Numbered from the stretch's first letter, positions 17,991 to 28,850 are shown. The stretch: DNA of 64,000 nt from Alteromonas gracilis (GCF_002993325.1 NZ_PVNO01000002.1:186001-250000), one strand, 5' to 3'. Translations and numbers: made by a program. The notes: generated by a model from the letters alone, not told the origin.

Positions 17991-18024
17991 TGGGCTTTCA
18001 ACTAGGTTGAAAGCTCATTTTTTG
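17991..18024 (+). terminator. Rho-independent terminator before the dcw cluster
   Basis: A 12-base-pair stem (TGGGCTTTCAAC with GTTGAAAGCTCA, one G-T pair) and a three-base loop, followed by TTTTTTG. It ends the porin-like gene and insulates the dcw promoter region. The rest of the 470-base gap up to mraZ holds the elements listed next. Confidence 0.9.
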
Positions 18025-18205
18025 TTTTCACCCTCCTGCCTTTACCACGTTAAATTTGTTGCTGCGCTCGTGATTGGGGAAATCTACAGGCCCTTCGCTT
18101 CAGTGCGTTAAAAACTGCAGTTCATCGATAAATTACAGGTTTAATTTTTCGCTATTGAATGTTTTTTAATCTTTTTTACATGCCTAATCATACACTTCCT
18201 AAAAG

Positions 18206-18225
18206 TACTGTATATGCAGCCAGTT
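18206..18225. promoter_or_regulatory. LexA-like SOS box upstream of mraZ
   Basis: TACTGTATATGCAGCCAGTT matches the E. coli LexA consensus at 15 of 20 positions, including the full CTGTATAT left half and the CAGT core of the right half (CTG-N10-CAG). It lies 40 bases before the -35 element of the mraZ promoter. Whether LexA binds is unknown; one such match can arise by chance. Confidence 0.35.
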
Positions 18226-18265
18226 AAAACCCAGTGTTTATGCGGCCTCCACGGCTTTTTTCTAC

Positions 18266-18295
18266 TTGACAGTGGGGATCATTGATACCTAAACT
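18266..18295 (+). promoter_or_regulatory. Main dcw (mraZ) promoter
   Basis: Perfect -35 TTGACA at 18266-18271 and -10 TAAACT at 18290-18295 with an 18-base spacer. Transcription would begin near 18302, just at the first MraZ box. Confidence 0.65.
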
Positions 18296-18303
18296 GTATC
18301 TCA

Positions 18304-18328
18304 GTGGGTAAATGTGGCGAATTGTGGA
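18304..18328 (+). promoter_or_regulatory. MraZ operator: three direct repeats
   Basis: GTGGG (18304), GTGGC (18314) and GTGGA (18324) recur every 10 bases with 5-base spacers. This is the arrangement of the direct repeats bound by the MraZ ring upstream of its own gene in other bacteria. Placed at the transcription start, binding would repress the dcw operon. A further GTGGG lies in the promoter spacer at 18272-18276. Confidence 0.8.
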
Positions 18329-18403
18329 TCAAATCATCATCACTTTGCAGATTAGTACTCAAAAAACAAGAAAACCAAGAGCAAATAATAAAAGGCTAGG
18401 GGA

Positions 18404-18862
18404 ATGTTCCGCGGCGCTAACGCAATCAATCTGGATACAAAAGGCAGACTGGCTATACCTACGAAGTATCGTCAGTCGCTGCTGGATGATTGTCAGGGAC
18501 AACTAGTCTGCACAGTCGATACACAACAAAGTTGTTTGCTGCTTTACCCACTTCCCGAATGGGAAGAGATTGAGCTTAAACTCTCTAAACTTTCAAGCAT
18601 GATCCCAGCTGAGCGTCGCCTTCAGCGATTGCTCCTTGGGTATGCCTCTGAAGGCGAGATGGACAAAAGCGGTCGTATTCTTGTTCCCACACCACTGCGA
18701 ACATTCGCAAAACTCTCAAAAGAAGTCATGTTAGTTGGTCAGTTAAACAAATTCGAAATTTGGGATGCCGATATTTGGGCACAACAAGTTGAAGCTGATA
18801 TAGACACCGAACGCAAAGGCGAATTTGAACTTACCGAACGATTACAGGACTTCTCGCTATGA
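18404..18862 (+). CDS. mraZ: Transcriptional regulator MraZ
   Basis: A 152-residue protein with two SpoVT/AbrB-like halves, each with the DxxGR signature: [15 protein letters not shown] near residue 10 and [15 protein letters not shown] near residue 85. MraZ forms a ring that binds repeats upstream of its gene and represses the division/cell-wall cluster. Matching repeats are present at 18304-18328. GGGG stands just before ATG 18404. The stop overlaps rsmH by four bases (ATGA), so the two are translationally coupled. Confidence 0.97.
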   Translation: MFRGANAINLDTKGRLAIPTKYRQSLLDDCQGQLVCTVDTQQSCLLLYPLPEWEEIELKLSKLSSMIPAERRLQRLLLGYASEGEMDKSGRILVPTPLRTFAKLSKEVMLVGQLNKFEIWDADIWAQQVEADIDTERKGEFELTERLQDFSL

Positions 18863-19800
18863 CGCAGCCTAATGAATTTAAACATATTTCAGTACTGCTT
18901 GACGAGTGTATTGAGGCGCTGGCGATTAAACCAGACGGTATTTATATTGATGCCACGTTTGGCCGTGGTGGGCATTCAGCACATATATTGAATTCGCTAG
19001 GTGAAAGCGGGCGTCTTATCGCCTTTGACCGTGACCCTCAAGCGATTAAAGCAGCCGAACGCTTTGCCGATGACAAGCGCTTTAGCATTATCCACTCTCC
19101 GTTTGGTGATATGGCAGAAGAAATAGAAGCGCTGGGGCTAACCGGAAAGATTGACGGTGTGCTGATGGACTTAGGCGTATCTTCACCACAGCTTGATGAT
19201 GCTGAACGCGGTTTTAGCTTTTTGCGTGACGGCCCGCTTGATATGCGCATGGACACTTCACGTGGGCAAAGTGCGGCAGACTGGCTAGCCAGCGCCGAAG
19301 AACAGGATATTACGCAGGTAATTAAAGAGTTTGGCGAAGAAAAATTTGGCAAGCGAATTGCGCACGCCATCGTAAATACACGCAAAGTTACGCCCATAAC
19401 ACGTACTGCGCAGCTAGCAAAAATTATCGATGAAGCAGTGCCGGTTAAAGATAAATTTAAGCATCCGGCAACCCGCGCGTTTCAGGGAATTCGCATCTAT
19501 ATCAATGCTGAGTTAGAGCAGCTTCGCGTTGGCCTTAAAGCGGCTACACAGGTGCTGGCAAAAGAAGGGCGTCTTGCTGTTATCTCATTTCATTCTCTTG
19601 AAGACCGTTTAGTGAAACGCTTTATCAAGGATCAAAGTAAAGGGAAGTCAGTACCACATAACTTACCGATTACTCAGGCTGAAATAGATGCCGATAAAGT
19701 GCTAAAAGCATTAGGTAAAGCGATAAAACCCTCAGAGCAGGAGATTGCGAACAATGTTCGCTCTCGCAGTTCGGTATTGCGTGTGGCAGAAAAACTATGA
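18859..19800 (+). CDS. rsmH: 16S rRNA m4C1402 methyltransferase RsmH (MraW)
   Basis: A 313-residue SAM-dependent methyltransferase that N4-methylates C1402 of 16S rRNA in the decoding centre. Seen: [16 protein letters not shown]-binding [14 protein letters not shown] near residue 30, [19 protein letters not shown] near residue 100, and [12 protein letters not shown] near 255. Normal length. It overlaps both mraZ and ftsL by four bases, as in other dcw clusters. Confidence 0.97.
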   Translation: MTQPNEFKHISVLLDECIEALAIKPDGIYIDATFGRGGHSAHILNSLGESGRLIAFDRDPQAIKAAERFADDKRFSIIHSPFGDMAEEIEALGLTGKIDGVLMDLGVSSPQLDDAERGFSFLRDGPLDMRMDTSRGQSAADWLASAEEQDITQVIKEFGEEKFGKRIAHAIVNTRKVTPITRTAQLAKIIDEAVPVKDKFKHPATRAFQGIRIYINAELEQLRVGLKAATQVLAKEGRLAVISFHSLEDRLVKRFIKDQSKGKSVPHNLPITQAEIDADKVLKALGKAIKPSEQEIANNVRSRSSVLRVAEKL

Positions 19801-20132
19801 CGAAAGTCACACCAGACAAGGCCAGCACTAATTTTAAATTACTGCTCATTATTGTTTCAGATTTGACCCGCAACAAGTTGCGGGTTTTGTTGTATTTAAT
19901 GGTTATTGTTAGTGCTATGGCGGTAACGCTAAGCAGCCACCACAATCGTCAGCAAGTGATAGCCCTTGAAGACCTTATGCAGGAGAAAGACGAGCTTGAC
20001 GTTGAGTGGCGTAACCTCGTTCTAGAGCAACGGGCGCTTACTGAACACAACCGTATCGAAAACCTCGTAGAAAAACAGTTAGATATGTACCGCCCGACTG
20101 CTGACGATGAAGTAGTGGTGAGATTGAAATGA
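19797..20132 (+). CDS. ftsL: Cell division protein FtsL
   Basis: A 111-residue bitopic membrane protein: cytoplasmic N terminus, one transmembrane segment at about 30-50 ([18 protein letters not shown]), then a periplasmic leucine-zipper-like coiled coil ([16 protein letters not shown]). FtsL joins FtsB and FtsQ to activate FtsWI. Sequence conservation is low in this family, but size, topology and position between rsmH and ftsI are diagnostic. Four-base overlaps on both sides. Confidence 0.93.
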   Translation: MTKVTPDKASTNFKLLLIIVSDLTRNKLRVLLYLMVIVSAMAVTLSSHHNRQQVIALEDLMQEKDELDVEWRNLVLEQRALTEHNRIENLVEKQLDMYRPTADDEVVVRLK

Positions 20133-21901
20133 ACGTTGCAAATAATCGACAGCGAAAGAAAACCGGCGCAAAACAAAATGTCACCCCCAGCTTGGTACAC
20201 TGGCGATTTGTGGTTGTTCTTGTTGTCATAATGCTGGTATTCAGCGTGCTGGCAGCCCGCGCCGCCTATATTCAAGTTATTGAACCTGATGAGCTTATTC
20301 AACAGGGAGATAATCGAACGCTTCGCACCCGTGATATGCCAACCTACCGTGGCCTTATCACCGATAGAAACGGGGTTGAGCTGGCAGTGAGTGTGCCTGT
20401 TCGCGCTATCTACGCAGACCCGAAAATTATTCACGAAAACGACGGTTTTAAAGAGGAACGTCGTTGGGAAGCGTTGGCTGATGTGCTGCGTCAAGATGTT
20501 AATGAACTTAAAGAAAAAGTCGCTAACCCCAAGCGCCGCTTTGTGTATTTGCAGCGTCAAGTTTCGCCTGCCATGGCCGAGTACGTAGATAAACTGGACA
20601 TTCCGGGCATCTATCTTCGCCGCGAAAGTCGCCGCTACTATCCTACGGGTGAGGTTTCGGCGCAGTTAATCGGCGTAACCGATGTGGATGACACAGGTGT
20701 TGAAGGCTTAGAGCGCATGTATAACGAGTGGCTAACGGGGACGCCAGGCTCTCGCAAAATTCGCCGTGACGCGAAAGGTCGCCAAGTTGAGATTTTAGAA
20801 ACCACTTCAGGCGAAAAGGCCGGCGATTTACAGCTGACTATTGACCAACGTATTCAAGCTCTTGCTTACAAAGAGATAAAAGAAGCCATGATTTATTATC
20901 AATCAAGCTCGGCTTCTGCCATTGTTATCGATGTAAAAAGCGGCGAAGTGCTGGCAATGGTTAACGCGCCATCGTTCAATCCTAATGATAGAAGTGATAT
21001 CAGCCCACACCGCATGCGCAACCGCATTATCACTGACGCCTTTGAACCGGGCTCGGCACTTAAACCCCTTGCGGTGTTGACTGCTTTGGAGTTTGGTGAG
21101 GTGGAACCGGAAGATTCTGTCAATACTCATCCAGGTTGGATGCGTTTAGGTGGAAGCTTGGTTAAAGACTCGCGTAACTACGGTGAGTTGACCTTAGAAG
21201 AAATTATTCAGCATTCATCGAATATGGGTACGTCTAAACTGGCGCTGTCTGTACCTAAGCAGTTCTTGCTTGATACCTATTACAACATGGGGCTGATGAG
21301 TGACACTGGCCTCAACATGGCCGGGGAAAGCAGCGGTATTTTCCACGAGCGTAGTCGTTGGTCTGAATTTGAACTTGCCACACTTTCTTTCGGCTACGGT
21401 ATTTCAGTGACAACGGCCCAGTTGGGACGTCTCTATGCCACATTGGCAAATGGTGGCATCAAAACGCCGCTTAAGATCATCAAAACACCAGAGCAACCCT
21501 CGTGGCACGCACAATCTGAGCGCGTTATAAGTGAAGAAAACGCAAACGCCATCGTCCAGATGATGGAGAGCGTTACGCTGCGCGGCGGTACTGCAACGAA
21601 GGCAGCAGTGCCCGGTTATCGTGTAGCGGGAAAGACAGGAACAAGCCGAAAAGCAGTAGCTGGCGGGTACGGTGAAGAGTACGTCAACATCTTTGCCGGT
21701 ATTGCACCTGTGTCCGACCCTAGATTAGTGACTATTGTATTGATCAACGAACCCGGCGGCGATTTGTATCACGCGGGGGATACAGCTGCACCGGTGTTTT
21801 CGTCGATTATGGGCGGCGCGTTACACATGTTAAATGTTACGCCAGACGATAAGCAGGTTACCTCAAGCAGCTTATTGAAAGGAGGTCAAAGTGGTAGTTA
21901 A
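20129..21901 (+). CDS. ftsI: Peptidoglycan transpeptidase FtsI (PBP3)
   Basis: A 590-residue class B penicillin-binding protein that crosslinks septal peptidoglycan. One transmembrane helix at about 27-48, a pedestal domain, then the transpeptidase domain. Motifs: SxxK in EPGSALKPL (nucleophile Ser), SxN in QHSSNMGTS, and KTG in VAGKTGTSRKA. It partners FtsW, encoded downstream. It overlaps ftsL by four bases and murE by 11. Confidence 0.97.
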   Translation: MNVANNRQRKKTGAKQNVTPSLVHWRFVVVLVVIMLVFSVLAARAAYIQVIEPDELIQQGDNRTLRTRDMPTYRGLITDRNGVELAVSVPVRAIYADPKIIHENDGFKEERRWEALADVLRQDVNELKEKVANPKRRFVYLQRQVSPAMAEYVDKLDIPGIYLRRESRRYYPTGEVSAQLIGVTDVDDTGVEGLERMYNEWLTGTPGSRKIRRDAKGRQVEILETTSGEKAGDLQLTIDQRIQALAYKEIKEAMIYYQSSSASAIVIDVKSGEVLAMVNAPSFNPNDRSDISPHRMRNRIITDAFEPGSALKPLAVLTALEFGEVEPEDSVNTHPGWMRLGGSLVKDSRNYGELTLEEIIQHSSNMGTSKLALSVPKQFLLDTYYNMGLMSDTGLNMAGESSGIFHERSRWSEFELATLSFGYGISVTTAQLGRLYATLANGGIKTPLKIIKTPEQPSWHAQSERVISEENANAIVQMMESVTLRGGTATKAAVPGYRVAGKTGTSRKAVAGGYGEEYVNIFAGIAPVSDPRLVTIVLINEPGGDLYHAGDTAAPVFSSIMGGALHMLNVTPDDKQVTSSSLLKGGQSGS

Positions 21902-23441
21902 TGCCTTTATTCAAAGCACTAAAGCCTTGCTAGCGAAGTTCGGCGTAGAGGCGCCGGATATTCGTATTGAAGGTCTTACGTTAGACAGTCGAGAAGTGAA
22001 CACCCGATTGGCGTTCTTGGCTATTAAAGGGCACGAACGAGACGGTCGAGATTTTATCCCGCAGGCAATAAGTTTAGGGGCCCGTGTAATTCTGGCGCAA
22101 ACTGACGACAGTGAAGCCCATGGTCAAATGGAAATGCGTGACCACAGCGTAATTATTTCGCTGTATGAATTACCGCAAATGCTTTCATCACTCGCTGCTG
22201 CATTCTACGACTATCCCGCACAAAAAATGACGACTGTTGCGGTAACCGGAACAAATGGAAAAACCTCTACAGTTCAATTGCTTACCCAGCTTAAAGATGA
22301 GTTAGGTACGCGCAGCGCAAGTATAGGTACCTTGGGCAGTAGCGTATTTGAAGGTGACGAAACCCAGTGGGCGAATACGCCTGCGGCAAACACAACGCCC
22401 GACGCCATACGTATGCAATATTTATTGGCAGACTTTGTGCAAAGCGAAGTGCGCCATACCGCCTTTGAAGCAAGCTCTCATGCGTTGGTTCAAGGGCGTC
22501 TTGGCACGGTTAAAACCGATATTGCGATTTTCACCAACCTTACGCGAGACCATCTCGATTATCACGGCACAATGGAAGAGTATGGCAAAGCTAAGCGCTT
22601 GCTGCTTCAACAGCCGGGTTTGAAAACCGTAGTGTTAAACGCGAACGATGATGAAAGTACAAAGTGGGACGGTGCCGCAGATAGCGCCATTATGCGGGTA
22701 TGGACTGGTATTGATGATAGCAAAGATGCTGCGCTGTTAAGCGCCTACAACAATCCTCAATATCGCCATTGTTTCGCCACAAATGCTTCTTATCATGCGG
22801 GTGGATGTAGCTTTGAGCTAGTGAGCTCTTGGGGAAGTGCCGCTATTGCTTTGCCACTTTTCGGTAAGTTCAACATCAGTAATGTGCTAAGTGCCATCGC
22901 GACCTTATTAGCTGAGGGCGAGCGTTTTGATGAAGTGGTTAAAGCGGTAAATGCTATTACTCCTGTACCTGGCCGGATGGAAGTGTTTCCTGTTAAAGGC
23001 GCTGCCAATTTAGTGGTGGACTACGCGCATACGCCGGACGCACTTGAAAAAGTGCTGCTTAGCGCAAAATTTCACACTAGCGGCAACGTGTGGTGTGTAT
23101 TTGGTTGCGGCGGTGACCGAGATAAAGGTAAGCGGCCTTTGATGGGGCAGGCAGCCGAGTCAGGTGCTGACGCGATCGTTATCACAACCGATAACAGTCG
23201 CAGTGAAAGCCCAGAGTCTATTGCGAAGGATATCATTGACGGTTTGCAAAATCGCGAACTGGCAGTCGCTATTGCAGATCGCGAAGAAGCTATTCGTCAT
23301 TGCCTAGAGCATTCACAGGAAGGCGACATCATCATAGTGGCTGGAAAAGGCCATGAAGATTACCAAATTATCGGTGACAAAAAGACTAACTATAACGAAC
23401 GTGCAGTTGTGGCGCGACTGCAACAGGAGTACAGCAAATGA
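21891..23441 (+). CDS. murE: UDP-MurNAc-tripeptide synthetase MurE
   Basis: A 516-residue Mur ligase that adds the third stem amino acid, meso-diaminopimelate in Gram-negatives. Seen: N-terminal UDP-binding domain, ATP loop VAVTGTNGKTSTVQL near residue 115, and the C-terminal domain. The DAP-recognition motif, usually DNPR, reads DNSR at 434-437 (23190-23201); the Arg that contacts DAP is kept. The GTG start at 21891 has a full GGAGGT ribosome site four bases upstream, inside ftsI. Overlaps murF by four bases. Confidence 0.95.
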   Translation: MVVNAFIQSTKALLAKFGVEAPDIRIEGLTLDSREVNTRLAFLAIKGHERDGRDFIPQAISLGARVILAQTDDSEAHGQMEMRDHSVIISLYELPQMLSSLAAAFYDYPAQKMTTVAVTGTNGKTSTVQLLTQLKDELGTRSASIGTLGSSVFEGDETQWANTPAANTTPDAIRMQYLLADFVQSEVRHTAFEASSHALVQGRLGTVKTDIAIFTNLTRDHLDYHGTMEEYGKAKRLLLQQPGLKTVVLNANDDESTKWDGAADSAIMRVWTGIDDSKDAALLSAYNNPQYRHCFATNASYHAGGCSFELVSSWGSAAIALPLFGKFNISNVLSAIATLLAEGERFDEVVKAVNAITPVPGRMEVFPVKGAANLVVDYAHTPDALEKVLLSAKFHTSGNVWCVFGCGGDRDKGKRPLMGQAAESGADAIVITTDNSRSESPESIAKDIIDGLQNRELAVAIADREEAIRHCLEHSQEGDIIIVAGKGHEDYQIIGDKKTNYNERAVVARLQQEYSK

Positions 23442-24847
23442 TAACAACAACGCTGTCGTGGATAGCCGAAAAGGTTAACGGAAAATTAGTAGGTACTGCC
23501 GCGGACACCGAAGTGTGTTCGGTAAGTACTGATACCCGCACGCTCGAAGCGGGCGCGGTATATCTGGCACTTAAAGGCCCAAATTTTAACGGTCATGACT
23601 TTGTCGAGACCGCTGAAAAAGCAGGGGCTAGTGCAGTTATTGCCAGTGAAGAGATAGTGACATCGCTACCTGTAATTCTGGTGAAAGACACCAAAGAGGC
23701 ACTGGGCGCATTGGGAGCAGCGGTTAAGGCACAGGTTGCACCAAAAACTATTGCGATCACAGGAAGTAGCGGTAAAACCACGGTGAAAGAAATGTGTGCA
23801 GCAATTTTAGCCCGTAGAGGTAATGTGCTCGCCACTAAAGGGAATTTCAATAACGATATTGGTGTCCCCTTAACTATGCTTCGCCTAGAGCCTCAGCATG
23901 AATACGCCGTCATGGAGTTAGGAGCAAATCACTTAGGTGAGATTGCCTACACTACCGACTTGGTTAAGCCTGATGTTGCAACTATCGTAAATGCTGCGGC
24001 TTCCCATTTAGAAGGCTTTGGCAGCTTGTTAGGCGTAGCTCGAGCAAAAAGCGAAATATTTAAGGGTTTAGGAAGCGACGGTGTGGCCGTTGTAAACATC
24101 GACAGTCAATTTGCAGAGTTTTGGCAAGGTAAACTTAAACAGACTAAAACGCTGACGTTTTCCCCTGAGCAAAAAAACGACGCCGACTTCAAAGCGCAAG
24201 ATATTACTATTGGATTAGATGGATGCGCCGCATTTCAACTAGTTTGTCCTCAGGGCGAAATAGCTATCCAGCTTACTATCCCCGGTATTCATAACGTAGG
24301 TAATGCGTTGGTCGCTGCGGCGCTAACGTTACAAGTGGGTGCGACATTAGAAAACGTGCGTGACGGTTTACTTGCAATGAAGCAGGTTAGCGGCCGTTTA
24401 AATGTAAAACAGCTTACCGAACAAGTTCGATTACTAGACGATACCTACAATGCCAACGTGGCTTCCGTGAACGCAGCAATTGATACACTCAGTAGCTTTT
24501 CGGGCATAAGAGTACTTGTACTTGGAGACATGAAAGAATTGGGCGAACAGGCGCGTTTTTATCATGAGCAGGTAGGTGAATACGCAAAACAAAAAGGGAT
24601 TAATCACCTTTACACTATGGGTGTTTTGAGTCAGTCAGCAAGTGCTGTGTTTAATGAAAATGGTGGTCATTTCAGCGATATTGAAAGTTTGTTGACCGCA
24701 ATGGAGAATGATTTGTTAGTGCAGCAGCGCGATATTTCAATTTTAGTAAAGGGTTCACGCAGTTCTAAGATGGAACGCGTGGTAGAGGCGATCGAGGCCT
24801 CTACGCTGGGAAAGCTGGATAGCCGTCGGGAGCGAATAGCATGTTAA
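23438..24847 (+). CDS. murF: UDP-MurNAc-pentapeptide synthetase MurF
   Basis: A 469-residue Mur ligase that attaches D-Ala-D-Ala to the UDP-MurNAc-tripeptide with ATP. ATP loop [14 protein letters not shown] is near residue 110, the [11 protein letters not shown] motif near 140 and [11 protein letters not shown] near 160, all characteristic of MurF. It supplies the pentapeptide used by MraY. It overlaps murE by four bases and mraY by seven. Confidence 0.97.
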   Translation: MITTTLSWIAEKVNGKLVGTAADTEVCSVSTDTRTLEAGAVYLALKGPNFNGHDFVETAEKAGASAVIASEEIVTSLPVILVKDTKEALGALGAAVKAQVAPKTIAITGSSGKTTVKEMCAAILARRGNVLATKGNFNNDIGVPLTMLRLEPQHEYAVMELGANHLGEIAYTTDLVKPDVATIVNAAASHLEGFGSLLGVARAKSEIFKGLGSDGVAVVNIDSQFAEFWQGKLKQTKTLTFSPEQKNDADFKAQDITIGLDGCAAFQLVCPQGEIAIQLTIPGIHNVGNALVAAALTLQVGATLENVRDGLLAMKQVSGRLNVKQLTEQVRLLDDTYNANVASVNAAIDTLSSFSGIRVLVLGDMKELGEQARFYHEQVGEYAKQKGINHLYTMGVLSQSASAVFNENGGHFSDIESLLTAMENDLLVQQRDISILVKGSRSSKMERVVEAIEASTLGKLDSRRERIAC

Positions 24848-25923
24848 TTTGGCTCGCCGACTGGCTGACACAATTTGATTCAGGGTTTAACGTATTTTCA
24901 TACCTAACCCTTCGCGCAATATTAAGTACGTTGACCGCGTTGCTTATTGCCATTCTTATTGGCCCTAAAATGATCCGTTATTTGCAGCGTATGCAAATCG
25001 GTCAAACCGTGCGCGACGATGGCCCGCAAAGCCATTTGTCAAAATCGGGCACGCCCACAATGGGCGGGTTACTCATCCTAGCGGCAATCGTGGTAAGCGG
25101 CCTGCTGTGGGCAGATCTCACAAACCGTTATGTGCTGGTAACCCTGACCGTGGTGGTGGCCTACGGTATTATTGGGTTTGTTGACGACTATAGAAAAGTC
25201 ATTCGCAAAGACTCAAAGGGGCTAATCGCACGCTGGAAATATTTCTGGCAATCGGTTGTGGCTTTAGGTGTGGCGTTTTATTTGTATAGCAGTGCCACAA
25301 TAAGCGCTGAAACCTCGCTGCTGGTACCTTTCTTTAAAGAGGTATTCCCGCAGTTGGGTGCCTTTTTCATCATCATTACTTACTTTGCCATTGTAGGAAC
25401 CAGTAACGCGGTAAACCTTACCGATGGCCTGGATGGTCTGGCAATAGTGCCAACCATTTTGGTGGCAGGCGCGTTCGCTATTTTTGCCTATGTAACAGGT
25501 AACGCAAATTTTGCTGAGTACTTAAATATCCCGCACATCCCCCTTACCAGTGAACTGGTGATTGTCTGTACCGCTATGGTCGGCGCAGGTTTGGGCTTTT
25601 TATGGTTTAACACCTATCCAGCTCAGGTGTTTATGGGGGATGTTGGCTCATTAGCGCTAGGCGGAACCTTGGGTGTACTTGCCGTACTTGTGCGTCAAGA
25701 ATTGGTTCTCATCATAATGGGGGGGGTGTTTGTCATAGAGACCTTGTCAGTGATCCTGCAAGTTGGTTCTTACAAACTACGTGGTCAGCGTATATTTCGG
25801 ATGGCACCCATCCACCACCACTATGAATTAAAGGGCTGGCCAGAGCCGCGCGTGATTGTGCGTTTTTGGATAATTTCTATCATTTTGGTTTTGGTGGGGC
25901 TCGCTACCCTCAAACTCAGATAA
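24841..25923 (+). CDS. mraY: Phospho-MurNAc-pentapeptide transferase MraY
   Basis: A 360-residue polytopic inner-membrane enzyme with about ten helices. It transfers phospho-MurNAc-pentapeptide to undecaprenyl phosphate, making lipid I. Conserved blocks: GTPTMGG near residue 75, FVDDYRK near 115 (catalytic Asp pair), [10 protein letters not shown] near 195, [12 protein letters not shown] near 267 and [14 protein letters not shown] near 325. All key residues seem present. Confidence 0.98.
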   Translation: MLIWLADWLTQFDSGFNVFSYLTLRAILSTLTALLIAILIGPKMIRYLQRMQIGQTVRDDGPQSHLSKSGTPTMGGLLILAAIVVSGLLWADLTNRYVLVTLTVVVAYGIIGFVDDYRKVIRKDSKGLIARWKYFWQSVVALGVAFYLYSSATISAETSLLVPFFKEVFPQLGAFFIIITYFAIVGTSNAVNLTDGLDGLAIVPTILVAGAFAIFAYVTGNANFAEYLNIPHIPLTSELVIVCTAMVGAGLGFLWFNTYPAQVFMGDVGSLALGGTLGVLAVLVRQELVLIIMGGVFVIETLSVILQVGSYKLRGQRIFRMAPIHHHYELKGWPEPRVIVRFWIISIILVLVGLATLKLR

Positions 25924-25944
25924 GCGCTGAAGAGATAAATATTA

Positions 25945-27432
25945 ATGTCGTATAACGTACGTGAGCATAGTTATGTAGTCGGTGGCCTAGGTGTGACGGG
26001 TCAGGCTTGCGTGCGCTTTTTGTTGCAGAAACAGGCAACCGTTAAAGCGTTTGATACACGGGCTAATTTTACTGCACCTGCTGATCTTAATGGTGACCTT
26101 GAACCTGACATGCAAGCGTTCATGGCTGAAAAGGTCACGTGTAATGCGCTTAGCGCAGATTTCTTTGATGGCGTAGACACCTTGGTGTTAAGCCCGGGTC
26201 TTGCGCTTGACATTGAACAAGTTAACCTAGCGAAAACATGCGGCGTTGAAGTGATTGGCGACGTAGAACTGTTTGCCCGCTTAAACACCTCAAACAGCAG
26301 CAACACGCCTGCTAAGCGTGTCGTGGGTATAACAGGCTCAAACGGCAAAACCACTGTCACTCTGCTGGTCAATCACTTACTCAACGCCTGTGGCGTGAAA
26401 AGCATTGAAGCGGGTAATGTAGGCCGACCTGTATTGGAAGCGTTGGAAAGCGATGCTGATGTAGTAGTAATGGAATTGTCGAGCTTTCAACTTGAAACAA
26501 CGTCAAGCCTAGTGCTTGAGGCTGCCACGATACTGAATATTTCCGATGATCACCTAGACCGTCACGGAACGCTAGAGGCATATATTGATGCTAAGCATCG
26601 CATTTTTGATAATGCCAAATCAGCCATTGTCTGGCGAGACGGTGAGTTTGTAGCACCAGATGAACACCTCTTAGTTGAGGCTAATGACAACTTAAGCCCC
26701 GTTTCGGATATTAATTTAAGTGAAACGCCCCATATAGAAAAGCAAGGTTCACAACATATTATTGAGTATGGCTTAGGTGAGTCTTCTAGCGGTTTTTCTA
26801 TCGCGACCTTTGAAGACGATGGGAAACTGTGTATCGCGTTTAACGGCGAAAAGCTTATCGCTTTAAGCGACATTCATTTAGCCGGCATGCATAACGTGCT
26901 AAATATTATGGCAGCCCTTGGCATCTGCCTTAAACTCGGTGTGACGCCTCAAGCGGCGGTTAAACATCTACACAGTTTCAAATCTGCGCCTCATCGCTGT
27001 GTTGAAGTAGCCTGTGTAAACAATGTTCGCTATATCGACGATTCAAAAGCCACTAATATTGGGGCGACCATCGCAGCACTTGAGGGAATTGGCCCAACTA
27101 TAAACGGCAAGCTTATTCTTATTGCAGGAGGCGATGCCAAAGGTGCTGATATGGCAAGCCTTGCGCCCTATCTAAACCAGTACGTTTTCCATGTGTTTGC
27201 TTTAGGCAAAGATGCACACCTGTTCGAAAAGAGCTTCGCGCATACAACCCGCGTAGCCACAATGAAAGATGCGGTGAAAGCGGCGATTAGGGTTGCTGCT
27301 CCCGGTGATACGGTGCTGCTTTCACCTGCGTGTGCGAGCTTGGATATGTTTAAAAACTATATGCATCGCGGCGACACCTTCAAACTGGACGTTTACGACC
27401 TACACAATATAAGTTTGGGGGCGGTACTATGA
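25945..27432 (+). CDS. murD: UDP-MurNAc-L-alanine:D-glutamate ligase MurD
   Basis: A 495-residue Mur ligase adding D-Glu to UDP-MurNAc-L-Ala. Rossmann-like start [19 protein letters not shown] loop [15 protein letters not shown] near residue 130, and C-terminal [15 protein letters not shown] and [14 protein letters not shown] motifs. About 50 residues longer than E. coli MurD, mainly from insertions in the first and middle domains. Separated from mraY by 21 bases; overlaps ftsW by four. Confidence 0.96.
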   Translation: MSYNVREHSYVVGGLGVTGQACVRFLLQKQATVKAFDTRANFTAPADLNGDLEPDMQAFMAEKVTCNALSADFFDGVDTLVLSPGLALDIEQVNLAKTCGVEVIGDVELFARLNTSNSSNTPAKRVVGITGSNGKTTVTLLVNHLLNACGVKSIEAGNVGRPVLEALESDADVVVMELSSFQLETTSSLVLEAATILNISDDHLDRHGTLEAYIDAKHRIFDNAKSAIVWRDGEFVAPDEHLLVEANDNLSPVSDINLSETPHIEKQGSQHIIEYGLGESSSGFSIATFEDDGKLCIAFNGEKLIALSDIHLAGMHNVLNIMAALGICLKLGVTPQAAVKHLHSFKSAPHRCVEVACVNNVRYIDDSKATNIGATIAALEGIGPTINGKLILIAGGDAKGADMASLAPYLNQYVFHVFALGKDAHLFEKSFAHTTRVATMKDAVKAAIRVAAPGDTVLLSPACASLDMFKNYMHRGDTFKLDVYDLHNISLGAVL

Positions 27433-28850
27433 TGGCAGCCTCTACTAAACTTAGCGCTTTATTTGCTGCAAGGCATGACGGGCAGCAAACAGCGACGCAT
27501 CCTTATGACGTCACGCTTATTTTAATCGCGCTAGCATTAATGAGCATTGGCGTTATTATCGTTACGTCTGCATCTATGCCGGTTGCGGACAGACTTCACG
27601 ATAACCCATTTTACTTTGCTATTCGCCACGGTATTTATATTGTTGGAGCGATAGTCGCGGCCATGATTGTACTGAATCTTCCCATGCAGTTCTGGCGCAT
27701 GACCAACCCCTATCTACTGCTCGCTGCCATCGCGCTTCTATTGGCTGTACTAGTGATTGGAAGAACCGTAAACGGAAGTACTCGCTGGTTGGCGATTGGC
27801 CCTATTACCATTCAGGCTGCAGAGCCAGCCAAGCTTTTCTTCTTCGCCTATCTGGCGGGCTATTTAGTTCGCCGTTATGAAGAAGTTACAGAAAACTTAA
27901 AGGGCTTTATCAAACCATTGGCTGTGTTTTTTGTATTAGCGATGTTGCTACTGCTTCAGCCAGACTTGGGTACTGTGGTGGTAATGTTCGCCACTACAAT
28001 TGGCCTGTTATTTTTAGCCGGCGCACGACTATGGCAGTTCTTCGCATTGGTGTTTGCAGGCATATTGGCGGTTGTCGCACTTATCGTGTTTGAAGAATAC
28101 CGAATGAAACGGGTAACTTCATTTTTAGATCCGTGGGCAGACCCGTTTGGCGCGGGTTATCAGCTAACCCAATCCTTAATGGCTTATGGCCGCGGTAACT
28201 GGTTTGGGCAAGGTCTGGGTAATAGCCTGCAAAAACTGGAATTTTTGCCAGAGGCACATACCGACTTTGTTATGGCCATTTTGGCAGAAGAACTTGGCTT
28301 TGTTGGCGTACTCGCGGTACTTGGCCTCATTTTATGGATGGTATTGCGCTCGCTAAACATTGGAAATAAAGCACTAGAGAAAGGTCGAGCGTTTGATGGC
28401 TATCTGGCATACAGCATCGGCATCTGGTTTAGTTTCCAGACGGCGGTAAATATTGGCGCAAGCGCAGGTATTCTGCCAACCAAAGGATTAACGTTACCAC
28501 TAGTTAGCTATGGCGGTTCGTCACTTATCGTTATGTCTGTGGCTGTGGCTATATTGCTTCGAATCGACTTCGAATTGCGGGTTGATGGCGTACAGGCAAT
28601 TGGCCGAGGTGATGGGAAAGACGGTAAGAAAAACCCTCGAAGGAAAAAGCCTATTCCTTCAGGTGCGGCTCAATCAAAGGTGTCAGCGACATCCCCGTCA
28701 GCATCAGTAAACGATGCTGATGAAGAAGATTTTTCAACTGGAATTGTTAAGGCAAAACCTACGACTAAAACGTCAACAGCGGAAGATGAAGGCAAGGCCG
28801 GCATTAAAGCCATTCTCGCGCGTGTCGCGCAGGAGGCGGACAATGGCTAA
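27429..28850 (+). CDS. ftsW: Septal peptidoglycan glycosyltransferase FtsW with a long C-terminal tail
   Basis: A 473-residue SEDS polymerase with about ten transmembrane helices that polymerises lipid II with FtsI at the septum. SEDS motifs are clear: [30 protein letters not shown] with the catalytic Asp, [20 protein letters not shown], and [16 protein letters not shown]. From about residue 385 there is a 90-residue polar tail rich in Lys, Ser, Thr and Ala, longer than in E. coli, probably cytoplasmic and disordered. Starts ATG 27429 or the next ATG 27432. Its last 8 bases overlap murG. Confidence 0.97.
   Translation: MMAASTKLSALFAARHDGQQTATHPYDVTLILIALALMSIGVIIVTSASMPVADRLHDNPFYFAIRHGIYIVGAIVAAMIVLNLPMQFWRMTNPYLLLAAIALLLAVLVIGRTVNGSTRWLAIGPITIQAAEPAKLFFFAYLAGYLVRRYEEVTENLKGFIKPLAVFFVLAMLLLLQPDLGTVVVMFATTIGLLFLAGARLWQFFALVFAGILAVVALIVFEEYRMKRVTSFLDPWADPFGAGYQLTQSLMAYGRGNWFGQGLGNSLQKLEFLPEAHTDFVMAILAEELGFVGVLAVLGLILWMVLRSLNIGNKALEKGRAFDGYLAYSIGIWFSFQTAVNIGASAGILPTKGLTLPLVSYGGSSLIVMSVAVAILLRIDFELRVDGVQAIGRGDGKDGKKNPRRKKPIPSGAAQSKVSATSPSASVNDADEEDFSTGIVKAKPTTKTSTAEDEGKAGIKAILARVAQEADNG

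Noticed and set aside
19949-20560. A 203-codon open frame antisense to ftsL/ftsI
   Set aside because: It lies wholly opposite well-conserved division genes, is Cys/Ser-rich in no recognisable way, and has no ribosome site. It is a shadow of ftsI codon usage.
28714-28842. Longer N terminus of MurG inside ftsW
   Set aside because: The added residues are basic and unlike MurG; ATG 28843 has GGAGG at good distance.
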